A stretch of 50,267 nt of DNA from Theodoxus fluviatilis (Eukaryota; Mollusca; Gastropoda; Cycloneritida; Neritidae): NCBI GenBank assembly GCA_034096865.1, contig JAWQFJ010016394.1:1-50267 (forward strand). Direction: 5' to 3'. Positions 32,549 through 45,166 of the stretch are shown here, one piece after another; positions within the stretch are counted from its first letter, which is position 1; each line of letters opens with the position of its first letter. A program made the translations under genes and the position numbers. The notes beneath the pieces were generated by a model, which saw only the letters and a program-made list of their open reading frames with translations, was not told the DNA's origin and searched no databases.

Positions 32549-32940
32549 ATGAGAATGAACTACTCCTGTACAAGTGTCACTAAAATGCAATAAATAAAAA
32601 TAACTTTGCAAACAATTCTAAAATGCCAATAAAACACATATTATCTTAAGTTCTCAGTATACTGGGCGTGGAAACTGCTGTGCGAAACATGTCTGGACAT
32701 GGAAGTTCACCAAACCACCATCTCCCTACTACCTCATTGTCTGCAAAGCACTATAACACAATAGTTGATCATTCTCATTCTTCCATAATATGAGTCCACA
32801 GCAAAGTGAGATGGGACAAGTTGACACAACCATCTTGAGATCTCTTCCTGACTGCAACTGACATGCCATGAAATATGTGGGCACTTCAAGTCAGAAATAC
32901 CAACAGCCACACTGTCAGAAGAAGTTGCAAGAGTGCAGGA
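32549..32940. other. No gene recognised
   Basis: About 390 bp of unique-looking sequence between the 84-bp and 49-bp arrays. Its right edge runs into the first 49-bp unit. Confidence 0.5.
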
Positions 32941-35353
32941 GGCTTTGCTGCAGACATGTGCTACCACTGTAACTATCAGTATCAGCCATGCCTTTGCTGC
33001 AGACATGTGCTACCACTGTTGCTATCAGTATCAGCCATGCCTTTGCTGCAGACATGTGCTACCACTGTTGCTATCAGTATCAGCCATGCCTTTGCTGCAG
33101 ACATGTGCTACCACTGTTACTATCAGTATCAGCCATGCCTTTGCTGCAGACATGTGCTACCTCTGTTGCTATCAATATCAGCCATGCCTTTGCTGCAGAC
33201 ATGTGCTACCACTGTTACTATCAGTATCAGCCATGCCTTTGCTGCAGACATGTTCTACAACTGTTGCTATCAGTATCAACCATGCCTTTGCTGCAGACAT
33301 GTGCTACCTCTGTTGCTATCAATATCAGCCATGCCTTTGCTGCAGACATGTGCTACCTCTGTTACTATTAGTATCAGCCATGCCTTTGCTGCAGACATGT
33401 GCTACCACTGTTGCTATCAGTATCAGCCATGCCTTTGCTGCAGACATGTGCTACCACTGTTACTATCAGTATCAGCCATGCCTTTGCTGCAGACATGTGC
33501 TACCACTGTTACTATCAGTATCAGCCATGCCTTTGCTGCAGACATGTGCTACCACTGTTACTATCAGTATCAGCCATGCCTTTGCTGCAGACATGTGCTA
33601 CCACTGTTACTATCAGTATCAGCCATGCCTTTGCTGCAGACATGTGCTACCACTGTTGCTATCAGTATCAACCATGCCTTTGCTGCAGACATGTGCTACC
33701 ACTGTTGCTATCAATATCAGCCATGCCTTTGCTGCAGACATGTGCTACCACTGTTGCTATCAGTCTCAGCCATGCCTTTGCTGCAGACATGTGCTACCAC
33801 TGTTGCTATCAGTATCAGCCAATGCCTTTGCTGCAGACATGTGCTACCTCTGTTGCTATCAGTATCAGCCATGCCTTTGCTGCAGACATGTGCTACCACT
33901 GTTGCTATCAGTATCAGCCAATGCCTTTGCTGCAGACATGTGCTACCACTGTTGCTATCAGTATCAGCCATGCCTTTGCTGCAGACATGTGCTACCACTG
34001 TTGCTATCAGTATCAGCCAATGCCTTTGCTGCAGACATGTGCTACCACTGTTACTATCAGTATCAGCCATGCCTTTGCTGCAGACATGTGCTACCACTGT
34101 TGCTATCAATATCAGCCATGCCTTTGCTGCAGACATGTGCTACCACTGTTACTATCAGTATCAGCCATGCCTTTGCTGCAGACATGTGCTACCACTGTTA
34201 CTATCAGTATCAGCCATGCCTTTGCTGCAGACATGTGCTACCAATGCTATCAGTATCAGCCATGCCTTTGCTGCAGACATGTGCTACCTCTGTTGCTATC
34301 AGTATCAGCCATGCCTTTTGTGCAGACATGTGCTACCTCTGTTACTATCAGTATCAGCCATGCCTTTGCTGCAGACATGTGCTACCACTGTTACTATCAA
34401 TATCAGCCATGCCTTTGCTGCAGACATGTGCTACCTCTGTTGCTATCAATATCAGCCACGCCTTTGCTGCAGACATGTGCTACCTCTGTTACTATCAATA
34501 TCAGCCATACCTTTGCTGCAGACATGTGCTAGCACTGTTGCTATCAGTATCAGCCATGCCTTTGCTGCAGACATGTGCTACCTCTGTTGATATCAGTATC
34601 AGCCATGCCTTTGCTGCAGACATGTGCTACCTCTGTTGCTATCAATATCAGCCATGCCTTTGCTGCAGACATGTGCTACCTCTGTTACTATCAGTATCAG
34701 CCATGCCTTTGCTGCAGACATGTGCTACCAATGCTATCAGTATCAACCATGCCTTTGCTGCAGACATGTGCTACCACTGTTACTATCAGTATCAGCCATG
34801 CCTTTGCTGCAGACATGTGCTACCACTGTTGCTATCAGTATCAGCCATGCCTTTGCTGCAGACATGTGCTACCACTGTTACTATCAGTATCAGCCATGCC
34901 TTTGCTGCAGACATACATGTGCTACCACTGTTACTATCAGTATCAGCCATGCCTTTGCTGCAGACATGTGCTACCTCTGTTACTATCAGTATCAGCCATG
35001 CCTTTGCTTCAGACATGTGCTACCACTGTTGCTATCAGTATCAGCCATGCCTTTGCTGCAGACATGTGCTACCTCTGTTGCTATCAGTATCAGCCATGCC
35101 TTTGCTGCAGACATGTGCTACCACTGTTACTATCAGTATCAGCCATGCCTTTGCTGCAGACATGTGCTACCACTGTTACTATCAATATCAGCCATGCCTT
35201 TGCTGCAGACATGTGCTACCACTGTTACTATCAGTATCAGCCATGCCTTTGCTGCAGACATGTGCTACCAATGCTATCAGTATCAGCCATGCCTTTGCTG
35301 CAGACATGTGCTACCTCTGTTGCTATCAGTATCAGCCATGCCTTTGCTGCATG
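32941..35353. repeat. 49-bp satellite, about 49 copies
   Basis: The unit starts GCCTTTGCTGCAGACATGTG, continues with CTACCACTGTTACTATCAGT and ends ATCAGCCAT. Common alternatives are CCACTG/CCTCTG, TTACT/TTGCT and CAGTATC/CAATATC. Length variants include units with one extra A (CCAATGCC, near 33831, 33918, 34019), a shortened CCAATGCTATC form (34242, 34726, 35269) and a 4-bp gain ACATACATG (34911). Because 49 leaves remainder 1 on division by 3 and no + frame contains a stop, all three + frames stay open for up to 810 codons. No protein is implied. Confidence 0.97.
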
Positions 35354-37110
35354 CCAAGGTCATAAATCATGACTTCCTTGATCAGCCTCTGGAGTCTAGA
35401 ATGTCTTTGGAATAAGTCATGATTCTGCATCTGCTATGCAGATTTTGCACAGGGTGGAGTGATAGCCACAACAATAATTTGAATCCAGGAGGATGACAGG
35501 TTAGGGAGCCACAGGAACTGATCTGGGTACCAAACAATGCAGACTTTTGGTTCCATCTGGTCATCATCAATGGCATTTTGACAACACAAAGTTACATCAG
35601 ATATTTTCTGCTCTTGCAACCCCTACTTGTTGCACATTAGAGGGAGTCAGCAATGTCATGTTTACTGACAGAACAGCTTGCTATTCCCTTCTGGTCATCT
35701 GACAAAGCATTTTCTTCCTTATGATTGGATTCAGTTGACTGCCATGTTGCCAAATGTACAATTAAAAAAAAAACTGTTTTCCCATCTCTCCCGCCCCTGG
35801 GATTGAACCACGGCACAGTGCCTTGCTGCAAAGACCAACGCCTTAGAATACTGAGCAAGAACATGCACTCTGGGTACCAACCAGTGGTAAAGGATGTATG
35901 GTCCATGCTTCTGACCAATAGTGACATTAAGGAGGGCTGGAATGATGTCCTCTGTTATGAGTATCTCCTTCCCAAAGTTCACCATGAATGAGGTTGTCTC
36001 AGTTTGTATCCAGAAAGTCAAGACAAATATATATGTCAGTAAATTTCCAATAGGCATCCATTATTTACTTGAAACTTCACACAGACCTGGTGACAACTCC
36101 CTGCTCCCGCCTTCAAATGCTGGAATTACCCTCTAATTTAGATGTTGGGAAATCATTCACACCCTTTCTCTCACACAGCTGCATATCTACCAATTGGAAA
36201 TCCTTCCAGAATCTTCTGTTTTAGAAAATACTCAGTATGTCCTGTGCATGGCAAACTGGGTCAGATAAGTTAATGATCTTCACAGCAAGAATTCTGTCTG
36301 CAGTGTTTCAACATAATTGGCCTGAAATAGGTAGTAACAAATTTGCATGACTGGCAGATAGGAAGTACCTCAATAATGTCACTAAAGCTTCTAAAACAAG
36401 CTTGCAAATTCCACAAACTTCTGAATGTATTCTACAACGACTCGTTCAAAACTTGTGAAGATTCACTGTCAGAACACATGATTGCATAAATCCTCACAAA
36501 TGGCACCCTCAATATAGACTTTTTTCTACATCACTTTCAATTTTACCATGAGGAAGTTTGCAGTCCCTAAATGCTGGGTTCTATTAGGAATATGTTTGCA
36601 AATGTTGGTGTGCTTCCATGACAATAATTTTTAGCAACTAATGCTTTTTGGTTGTTAGAAAAGTTGTCTTGCAATGGATTACATTAACAGTTCCTTGCTT
36701 GAGAATATTTACATTTCACATAGATTAACAGTTTTTTGGGTTTCTAATATAACTATGTCAAAATAGGCCCCAAAAGGCCAGATTAAAATTCCATCAAATT
36801 AAGCTGAAAAATAACTTCATTGTGAAATTTTGTACGAAAAGATGCTTTCCTTTGGTATACTATGCAAAGGATGAAGCTTGTTTTCAAGCGAGAGTGTCAC
36901 CTTTATATTGGGCTACAGAATAAACAACTCAGCCCTCGAATTTGTATTGCTTAATTAAAAAACTGTACCATCAATTTTAGCCTGACTTGTCATGCACAGT
37001 CAATTTTTATTCCATCCTACAGAGTTTTTACCAAACTGTCAGGAGATGGCTAAAAGTGCATGATATATTCAATCAAATTTAACAGTTAGGTTAATTTTTG
37101 TAACTTTGTT
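35354..37110. other. Mostly unassigned, AT-rich
   Basis: Apart from the SINE-like stretch at 35780-35875, nothing recognised. Short open frames near 35637-36136 on both strands overlap the SINE. 36150-37100 is AT-rich without structure. Confidence 0.5.
35780..35875 (-). mobile_element. tRNA-like SINE head
   Basis: The minus strand reads TGCTCAGTATTCTAAGGCG (box A-like), CGTTGGTCTTTGCAGCAAGG, then GTGGTTCAATCCCAGGGGC (box B-like) and GGGAGAGATGGG. Spacing of box A and box B is tRNA-like, but the cloverleaf stems do not pair well. A pol III SINE relic is the best reading. Confidence 0.55.
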
Positions 37111-37118
37111 TTCTTCAG

Positions 37119-37300
37119 CTGCATTATCATTTCTGCCATTCAGTACAGAACTAGTGTCTACATACCCTAATGGCATGGTAAAGGTTAAATATATTAAAAA
37201 CAATGCAAATCTAATAGTATCAATCTCAAACACTTTTAAGGGCAAAATCGATCACACTATGTGGAAAGTTTATAAGGACATCAAAGCAAATGGTTAAAAG
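37119..37300 (+). other. Exon-like segment (acceptor, open frame, donor)
   Basis: Begins after a good acceptor (TTTGTTTTCTTCAG, 37105-37118). An open frame reads ALSFLPFSTELVSTYPNGMV, then KVKYIKNNANLIVSISNTFK and IDHTMWKVYKDIKANG, ending at TAA 37295-37297. A GTAAAG donor follows AAAAG at 37301. The stop just before the donor argues against an internal coding exon, but a terminal exon or a fossil exon is possible. No family recognised. Confidence 0.2.
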
Positions 37301-37302
37301 GT

Positions 37303-37510
37303 AAAGCTCTGATTTATATAGCAGCTTTAAGCTCCCTATGTTTTTGGTCTCAGACGGCTTTACACATTACCCCCTGATCTTGACCAATTTTTCAATTATG
37401 CCTGATGACAAATACAGATATAAAATAGATAAGACACAATCAGGTACCAGCACCAACTCCACTCCCTTAGGAGTATTCCAACCTCAAGCTAGCTCATGGC
37501 CACATACAAG
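37303..37510 (-). mobile_element. LINE/SINE 3'-end-like segment
   Basis: GATTTATATAGCAGCTTTAA and GGTCTCAGACGGCTTTACAC resemble (on the minus strand) the ...GTGTAAAGC...GCTATATAAATC... ends of L2/CR1-type repeats, as at 16150-16195. No coding part is retained. Confidence 0.4.
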
Positions 37511-37619
37511 GGTTAATCACACTACAGGGTGCAGTTGATGCTCTAAAGGTCAAAGGTACAGAGTTTTACTTATGGGTGGGGAGAAACAACGCAAATCAAG
37601 AATATTGTGTTCAAGGATG

Positions 37620-40600
37620 CAACTCTGGGAACACACAGCTTTGAACGATGCACCCACTCGCTGCAAACTCTGGGAACACACAGCTTTGAACGATGCACCC
37701 ACTCGCTGCAAACTCTGGGAACCACACAGCTTTGAACGATGCACCCACTTGCTGCAAACTCTGGGAACCACACAGCTTTGAACGATGCACCCACTCGCTG
37801 CAAACTCTGGGAACCACACAGCTTTGTACGATGCACCCACTCGCTGCAAACTCTGGGAACCACACAGCTTTGAACGATGCACCCACTCGCTGCAAACTCT
37901 GGGAAACACACAGCTTTGAACGATGCACCCACTCGCTGCAAACTCTGGGAACCACACAGCTTTGAACGATGCACCCACTCGCTGCAAACTCTGGGAACCA
38001 CACAGCTTTGAACGATGCACCCACTCGCTGCAAACTCTGGGAACACACAGCTTTGAACGATGCACCCACTCGCTGCAAACTCTGGGAACACACAGCTTTG
38101 AACGATGCACCCACTCGCTGCAAACTCTGGGAACACACAGCTTTGAACGATGCACCCACTCGCTGCAAACTCTGGGAACACACAGCTTTGAACGATGCAC
38201 CCACTCGCTGCAAACTCTGGGATAACACAGCTTTGAACGATGCACCCACTCGCTGCAAACTCTGGGAACACACAGCTTTGAACGATGCACCCACTCGCTG
38301 CAAACTCTGGGAACACACAGCTTTGAACGATGCACCCACTCGCTGCAAACTCTGGGAACAACACAGCTTTGAACGATGCACCCACTCGCTGCAAACTCTG
38401 GGAAACACACAGCTTTGAACGATGCACCCACTCGCTGCAAACTCTGGGAACCACACAGCTTTGAACGATGCACCCACTCGCTGCAAACTCTGGGAACACA
38501 CAGCTTTGAACGATGCACCCACTCGCTGCAAACTCTGGGAACACACAGCTTTGAACGATGCACCCACTCGCTGCAAACTCTGGGAACACACAGCTTTGAA
38601 CGATGCACCCACTCGCTGCAAACTCTGGGAACACACAGCTTTGAACGATGCACCCACTCGCTGCAAACTCTGCGAAACACACAGCTTTGAACGATGCACC
38701 CACTCGCTGCAAACTCTGGGAACACACAGCTTTGAACGATGCACCCACTCGCTGCAAACTCTGGGAACACACAGCTTTGAACGATGCACCCACTCGCTGC
38801 AAACTCTGGGAACACACAGCTTTGAACGATGCACCCACTCGCTGCAAACTCTGGGAACACACAGCTTTGAACGATGCACCCACTCGCTGCAAACTCTGGG
38901 AACACACAGCTTTGAACGATGCACCCACTCGCTGCAAACTCTGGGAACACACAGCTTTGAACGATGCACCCACTCGCTGCAAACTCTGGGAACACACAGC
39001 TTTGAACGATGCACCCACTCGCTGCAAACTCTGGGAACACACAGCTTTGAACGATGCACCCACTCGCTGCAAACTCTGGGAACACACAGCTTTGAACGAT
39101 GCACCCACTCGCTGCAAACTCTGGGAACACACAGCTTTGAACGATGCACCCACTCGCTGCAAACTCTGGGAACACACAGCTTTGAACGATGCACCCACTC
39201 GCTGCAAACTCTGGGAACACACAGCTTTGAACGATGCACCCACTCGCTGCAAACTCTGGGAACACACAGCTTTGAACGATGCACCCACTCGCTGCAAACT
39301 CTGGGAACACACAGCTTTGAACGATGCACCCACTCGCTGCAAACTCTGGGAACACACAGCTTTGAACGATGCACCCACTCGCTGCAAACTCTGGGAACAC
39401 ACAGCTTTGAACGATGCACCCACTCGCTGCAAACTCTGGGAACACACAGCTTTGAACGATGCACCCACTCGCTGCAAACTCTGGGAACACACAGCTTTGA
39501 ACGATGCACCCACTCGCTGCAAACTCTGGGAACACACAGCTTTGAACGATGCACCCACTCGCTGCAAACTCTGGGAACACACAGCTTTGAACGATGCACC
39601 CACTCGCTGCAAACTCTGGGAACACACAGCTTTGAACGATGCACCCACTCGCTGCAAACTCTGGGAACCACACAGCTTTGAACGATGCACCCACTCGCTG
39701 CAAACTCTGGGAACACACAGCTTTGAACGATGCACCCACTCGCTGCAAACTCTGGGAACACACAGCTTTGAACGATGCACCCACTCGCTGCAAACTCTGG
39801 GAACACACAGCTTTGAACGATGCACCCACTCGCTGCAAACTCTGGGAACACACAGCTTTGAACGATGCACCCACTCGCTGCAAACTCTGGGAACACACAG
39901 CTTTGAACGATGCACCCACTCGCTGCAAACTCTGGGAACACACAGCTTTGAACGATGCACCCACTCGCTGCAAACTCTGGGAACACACAGCTTTGAACGA
40001 TGCACCCACTCGCTGCAAACTCTGGGAACACACAGCTTTGAACGATGCACCCACTCGCTGCAAACTCTGGGAACACACAGCTTTGAACGATGCACCCACT
40101 CGCTGCAAACTCTGGGAACACACAGCTTTGAACGATGCACCCACTCGCTGCAAACTCTGGGAACACACAGCTTTGAACGATGCACCCACTCGCTGCAAAC
40201 TCTGGGAACACACAGCTTTGAACGATGCACCCACTCGCTGCAAACTCTGGGAACACACAGCTTTGAACGATGCACCCACTCGCTGCAAACTCTGGGAACA
40301 CACAGCTTTGAACGATGCACCCACTCGCTGCAAACTCTGGGAACACACAGCTTTGAACGATGCACCCACTCGCTGCAAACTCTGGGAACACACAGCTTTG
40401 AACGATGCACCCACTCGCTGCAAACTCTGGGAACACACAGCTTTGAACGATGCACCCACTCGCTGCAAACTCTGGGAACACACAGCTTTGAACGATGCAC
40501 CCACTCGCTGCAAACTCTGGGAACACACAGCTTTGAACGATGCACCCACTCGCTGCAAACTCTGGGAACACACAGCTTTGAACGATGCACCCACTCGCTG

Positions 40601-41465
40601 CAAACTCTGGGAACACACAGCTTTGAACGATGCACCCACTCGCTGCAAACTCTGGGAACACACAGCTTTGAACGATGCACCCACTCGCTGCAAACTCTGG
40701 GAACACACAGCTTTGAACGATGCACCCACTCGCTGCAAACTCTGGGAACACACAGCTTTGAACGATGCACCCACTCGCTGCAAACTCTGGGAACACACAG
40801 CTTTGAACGATGCACCCACTCGCTGCAAACTCTGGGAACACACAGCTTTGAACGATGCACCCACTCGCTGCAAACTCTGGGAACACACAGCTTTGAACGA
40901 TGCACCCACTCGCTGCAAACTCTGGGAACACACAGCTTTGAACGATGCACCCACTCGCTGCAAACTCTGGGAACACACAGCTTTGAACGATGCACCCACT
41001 CGCTGCAAACTCTGGGAACCACACAGCTTTGAACGATGCACCCACTCGCTGCAAACTCTGGGAACACACAGCTTTGAACGATGCACCCACTCGCTGCAAA
41101 CTCTGGGAACACACAGCTTTGAACGATGCACCCACTCGCTGCAAACTCTGGGAACACACAGCTTTGAACGATGCACCCACTCGCTGCAAACTCTGGGAAC
41201 ACACAGCTTTGAACGATGCACCCACTCGCTGCAAACTCTGGGAACCACACAGCTTTGAACGATGCACCCACTCGCTGCAAACTCTGGGAACACACAGCTT
41301 TGAACGATGCACCCACTCGCTGCAAACTCTGGGAACACACAGCTTTGAACGATGCACCCACTCGCTGCAAACTCTGGGAACACACAGCTTTGAACGATGC
41401 ACCCACTCGCTGCAAACTCTGGGAACCACACAGCTTTGAACGATGCACCCACTCGCTGCAAACAA
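37620..41465. repeat. 45/46-bp satellite, about 85 copies
   Basis: The unit starts GGGAACACACAGCTTTGAAC, continues GATGCACCCACTCGCTGCAA and ends ACTCT (45 bp). A 46-bp form has GGGAACCACAC. Units between about 38690 and 39660 and between 39690 and 41010 are uniformly 45 bp and nearly identical. 46-bp and other variants (GGATAACAC 38220, GGAACAACAC 38355, GCGAAACAC 38672, TTGTACG 37825) cluster at both edges plus one site near 39665. Long open frames on both strands (up to 1360 codons) arise because 45 is a multiple of 3 and the unit lacks stops in those frames. Confidence 0.97.
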
Positions 41466-42373
41466 CTGCAAGTCACACAGGCCGAGTACTCAGAGCCCCA
41501 CAGGAATCTCTCAAATTTGATGTGAAAATAACTGAGTGAAATTGTTGAAAATGCTGTGGTGTGCTGGAATTCAAACTTGAATAGAATATATGAGAGATGA
41601 TATCCTTGCTGCATACGTTTTTCTGCTTGCACTCCAGAGGAGGCCGTTCAAATCTCACAGAGCTATAAAATGGGCAGTAAGAGGTTTATTTCTGTCCCAG
41701 ACCACAAAGTAGAGTACAACACGTTGTCAGAGCCGCTCCATGTCCTTCTACCAGCTGGGACCTGTGTGGGTTATTTTCTTGTTGTCAAGCTGCTCACAGT
41801 TATGTACTTGGTGATGGTGATGATAGCAAATACCTGCATGTCAAAATCAAGCTGGCAATGGCAGCATTCTTGGCCTTAACATGGCTTAACCAAACATTTT
41901 CCGAGTAATCATGCCTATGATCAAAAGTGGTGCAAATGCACACTGACTATCAAGTAATACCTGTGAAATTGACCACAGGCCTGCAAGCATGGTGTGTTGG
42001 AGGGCCCAAGTCAGCCAGTCAGCAAGGCAGACTGATGCATGGACACGTTTAGTCTAGTATTCATGAAAGCAAGGCCTGAATTAGCAATCTCATTTTATTT
42101 ACATCTCAGTATTCATAACTGGATAAGCCAGAGTCTTTCCTCTACTCAGTTCCTTCATGCTTGACCAGACCTAAAGCCATGTAGCTACCCAAAACAACTA
42201 ACCACTCTAAAAGGTACATTATTTGAAATCTTTCACATATTATAGCAATAAACACCTAGTTCACAATGATATTTTTTCACATTGTTGTGGAGGTGGTGGT
42301 AGTTTGGAGTATCAAAGTAGTGGTACTTATGGTAGTGATACTGGTGGTAATTGTGGTGGGATAGTAACTAGTA
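41466..42373. other. No gene recognised
   Basis: About 900 bp of unique-looking sequence; a short GGTGGT/GTGGTAGT-rich stretch at 42286-42360. Open frames up to 69 codons, none convincing. Confidence 0.5.
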
Positions 42374-42565
42374 GATGAATGGATGGATAGTGTTTTACAG
42401 CCTATCAGCCTTTGTAGGCTATGAAAGGCCATTAAGCACGAAAATCACTAGAACAGTTTAGAGTAAACAAAAATCAAGTCACCATGTCCCTAGTTATTCA
42501 CCTCTTACGAATCACATAGGGAGACACGGTGGGTCAATTCTTACCCCGAACCCACAGAGGGATAG
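42374..42565 (-). mobile_element. LINE/SINE 3' end, minus orientation
   Basis: Tail GATGAATGGATGGATAG at the left, then CAGCCTATCAGCCTTTGTAG and GGCTATGAAAGGCC. Further right is the conserved block (complement) GTAAGAGGTGAATAAC and GTGGGTTCGGGGTAAGAATT. Same family as 19501-19609 and 28325-28540. Confidence 0.75.
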
Positions 42566-42609
42566 GTGTAGTAGTAGTAGTAGTAGTAGTCGTAGTAGTA
42601 GTAGTAGTG

Positions 42610-42648
<39 letters not shown>

Positions 42649-42690
42649 CATGTAGTAGTAGTTGTTGTTACTGTAGTATTAGTAGCAGCA
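42566..42690. repeat. (GTA)n microsatellite
   Basis: GTA run with CGTAG, GGTAG, CATGTAG and TTGTTG interruptions. The long Val-rich open frame over it is an artefact. Confidence 0.95.
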
Positions 42691-43460
42691 GAAGGGGCAT
42701 TCAAGGCAGCAAATTTTCATCCTTTATCTCAAAATTTCTTGAAAGAATAGTCCTCAACCAACTCAACTCTCACCTCCTGTATCACAATCTTCTCTCTCCT
42801 CTTCAATCAGCCTATCGACCTAACCACTCCACCGAAACTGCCCTTCTAAAGATCACAAATGACCTTCTCTTGGCCGCTGACAAAGGTCAAATCTCTGCCC
42901 TTGCCCTCCTGGATCTATCGGCCACTTTTGATACGGTTGACCACAACATTCTTCTTCCAAGTCTTCAACATACTTTTGGCATCCATTGCACTGTCCTCTC
43001 TTGGTTCTCTTCCTATCTCGCTAACCGCTACCAGGCTGTTTCCATCGACAACCTGAATTCAGACGGTAGACCCCATCAGGCTCGAGTGTGGAGCCCCTCA
43101 AGGGTCTGTACTTGGGCCTGTTTTGTTCACCCTCTACACTCAACCCCTCGACCATATCTTTGACCGACGCAATGTTCTCCACCACTCTTTTGCCGATGAC
43201 TCTCAGCTCCACAACAACTCTTCTCCTGATCAAGCTGACTCTCTCCTATCTGCTCTCTCTGACACTATCACTGACGTACAGAACTGGATGACTGAAAACA
43301 AGCTTCAACTTAACGGCAGCAAGACTGAAGCCATTCTGACAGGCACCACTTCCAAGCTCTCCAAAGCCACATCTACTTCTCTTGAACTCTTCGATTCATC
43401 CATCCCTCTGTCTTCTTATGTCAAGAATCTTGGTGTCACCCTTTCCCCGGCGAAATGACA

Positions 43461-43620
43461 TTCTAGAAATTTTCAAAATTCTAGAACATTCTAGAACATT
43501 CTAGAATGTTCTGGAATAAATTTGATGAAATTATTCTAGAATTCTTTAATTCCAGAATAATTCTAGAATATTCTAGAACATTACTTTTTCTTAGAATATT
43601 ATTCTAGAACAAGACCATTC
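43461..43620. promoter_or_regulatory. Heat-shock-element-like array, left end of piggyBac-like element
   Basis: 43478-43517 is eight contiguous nGAAn pentamers in strictly alternating orientation (starts ATTCTAGAACATTCTAGAAC). More TTCTAGAA/TTCCAGAA palindromes follow to about 43610. Three or more contiguous inverted pentamers is the known HSF-binding arrangement. Whether HSF binds here is inference; a structural or transposase-binding role is the alternative. Confidence 0.6.
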
Positions 43621-43810
43621 AAAGAATATTCTATAAAATTGCAAATAAAATGATATTAAAAAATATAATAAATAAGAAAAAAAACACGACTAACACCAAA
43701 ATCAAAGACTTTAGGGCACACGCCCTTTTTCAGTGAACGATGTAGAAACACAAAAATGATGTAATACGTGACGTAAAAAAACTTTAGAATATGACATTAT
43801 AAGGCATTCT

Positions 43811-43867
<57 letters not shown>

Positions 43868-44348
43868 TGAGTGTGTGTGTGTGTGTGTTTCTCTCTCTTT
43901 CTCTATCACTCTCATCCAATAAAAATTAAAATGTTCGAGTTCGAGTTCTCAAAGAAAAAAGAGAAGTGAACAACAAAGCATTTTAACACACACGCAAGAC
44001 ACTTTAGTGATCACACACAGAATAAAAGATTTAGTGTCAACATACATGAATGTAAATTTGATGTTGATGTTCATATAACCCATGCGCTTTGGATGGAACG
44101 CGCACGTTGCAATTTCCCCCTTCGCTTAGGGAGCGACGTACGCATACCCTCGCGTTGTTTACGTCAAGATCTAAAAATAGCAAACAGCAAAGGAAGTGGC
44201 CGACTTATCGCAATGCCTGCTGGGAAGCAGAGAGACCGCGCACTTAGAACGCTTACAAGTGCAAGTTTGATTGAAATCGGACAAGTTTTAGCTGTGTTGT
44301 GGCGATTTTTGTCGAGATTTTGACTGACGTTCTGACTTTTTTCGCGTC

Positions 44349-45166
44349 ATGGCCGACTCCGCATTGGATGAGAGCGAAGGAAGCAACATTGATGCTGATT
44401 CTGATTCTGATTTTGAATGAGACTGGGGCAGTTCAAGACGGAAAATGGAGATCGAATCTCTGCACGAACGGAAAAGCTTGGTCAGGGTGGACTTTGAAAT
44501 TCAAGCGGTAATCTCTAAAAGGAATCATTCGCCGACTCGAGCTCGAGTATTCGCCCAGTGCTTCACAGGACTGTCGCGGTGCCCGTGGAGTCGTCCTGAG
44601 GCTGCAGGAGCAGTGATGGCGACCGAAGTCCCGCTGTTCAACGGATTCCCAGATGCCAACATGATGGAGGACATAAACAGCCACACGACGCGTGCAGATG
44701 GATCCTGATCCGAGAGTGAGAGGTTTTCGTTCTCGTATGCGACACGCCTTTCGACGCGCTCAAGGAGTGAAGATTGACATCCCCTCGGACGCAAAACCTC
44801 TTCATCTTCATGTCTTCTCTCTGATCTTCACAAACGCAATGTGGGAACGACTAGTGACAGAGACAAATCGGTATGCTGAGAGAGAGAGACAGAAGAATCC
44901 ACCTCCTGCCAGTGCCAGCTCCAAGTGGGCGCAGTGTGACAGTTCCTGAGATGAAAACTTTCATCGGTCTCTGCATCGCAATGGGTGTGCTTCGCTTGCA
45001 TGAGAAGCAAGATTTTTGGCGACAGAAAAAGTGGCTTTTCGAAATTCGAGACTTAAAGTTCCCCAAGGCAATATCGAGAGAGATTCCTTTCTCTGTGGCG
45101 GTACCTGCATCTACAATTAGGTCCCCAATAACTTTCTTCACTGCTCACAAGAATTGTAAGGTATGA
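44349..45166 (+). pseudogene. PGBD-like: piggyBac-type transposase, N-terminal part only, frameshifted
   Basis: Starts at ATG 44349 with an acidic leader (MADSALDESEGSNIDADSDS) that runs into a stop at 44418. The frame changes and recovers as PSDAKPLHLHVFSLIFTNAM then WERLVTETNRYAERE (44790-44885), then TVPEMKTFIGLCIAMGVLRL and HEKQDFWRQKKWLFEI (44940-45050) to about 45166. Acidic leader, F...LFT...W..LV.ETNRYA and V..MK.FIGL.I.MG..RL define the N-terminal third of PGBD transposases (about 550-600 residues when whole). The DDD RNase H-like core and C-terminal Cys-rich domain are absent. Confidence 0.85.

Noticed and set aside
32875..35415. Cys/His-rich 810- and 571-residue ORFs that resemble a zinc-binding repeat protein
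   Set aside because: The CYHC-type pattern is one phase of a 49-bp repeat read cyclically in three frames; no metal-binding domain is implied.
35785..35870. Functional tRNA gene (minus strand)
   Set aside because: Box-like motifs only; stems fail to pair.
19764..41465. CRISPR array
   Set aside because: No spacers: units are directly tandem, and the window is eukaryotic.
37550..41632. 1286-1360 residue minus-strand ORFs and up to 794-residue plus-strand ORFs
   Set aside because: All are readings of the 45/46-bp array; frame changes occur wherever a 46-bp unit sits.
42566..42690. Val-rich ORF as signal or membrane protein
   Set aside because: (GTA)n microsatellite.
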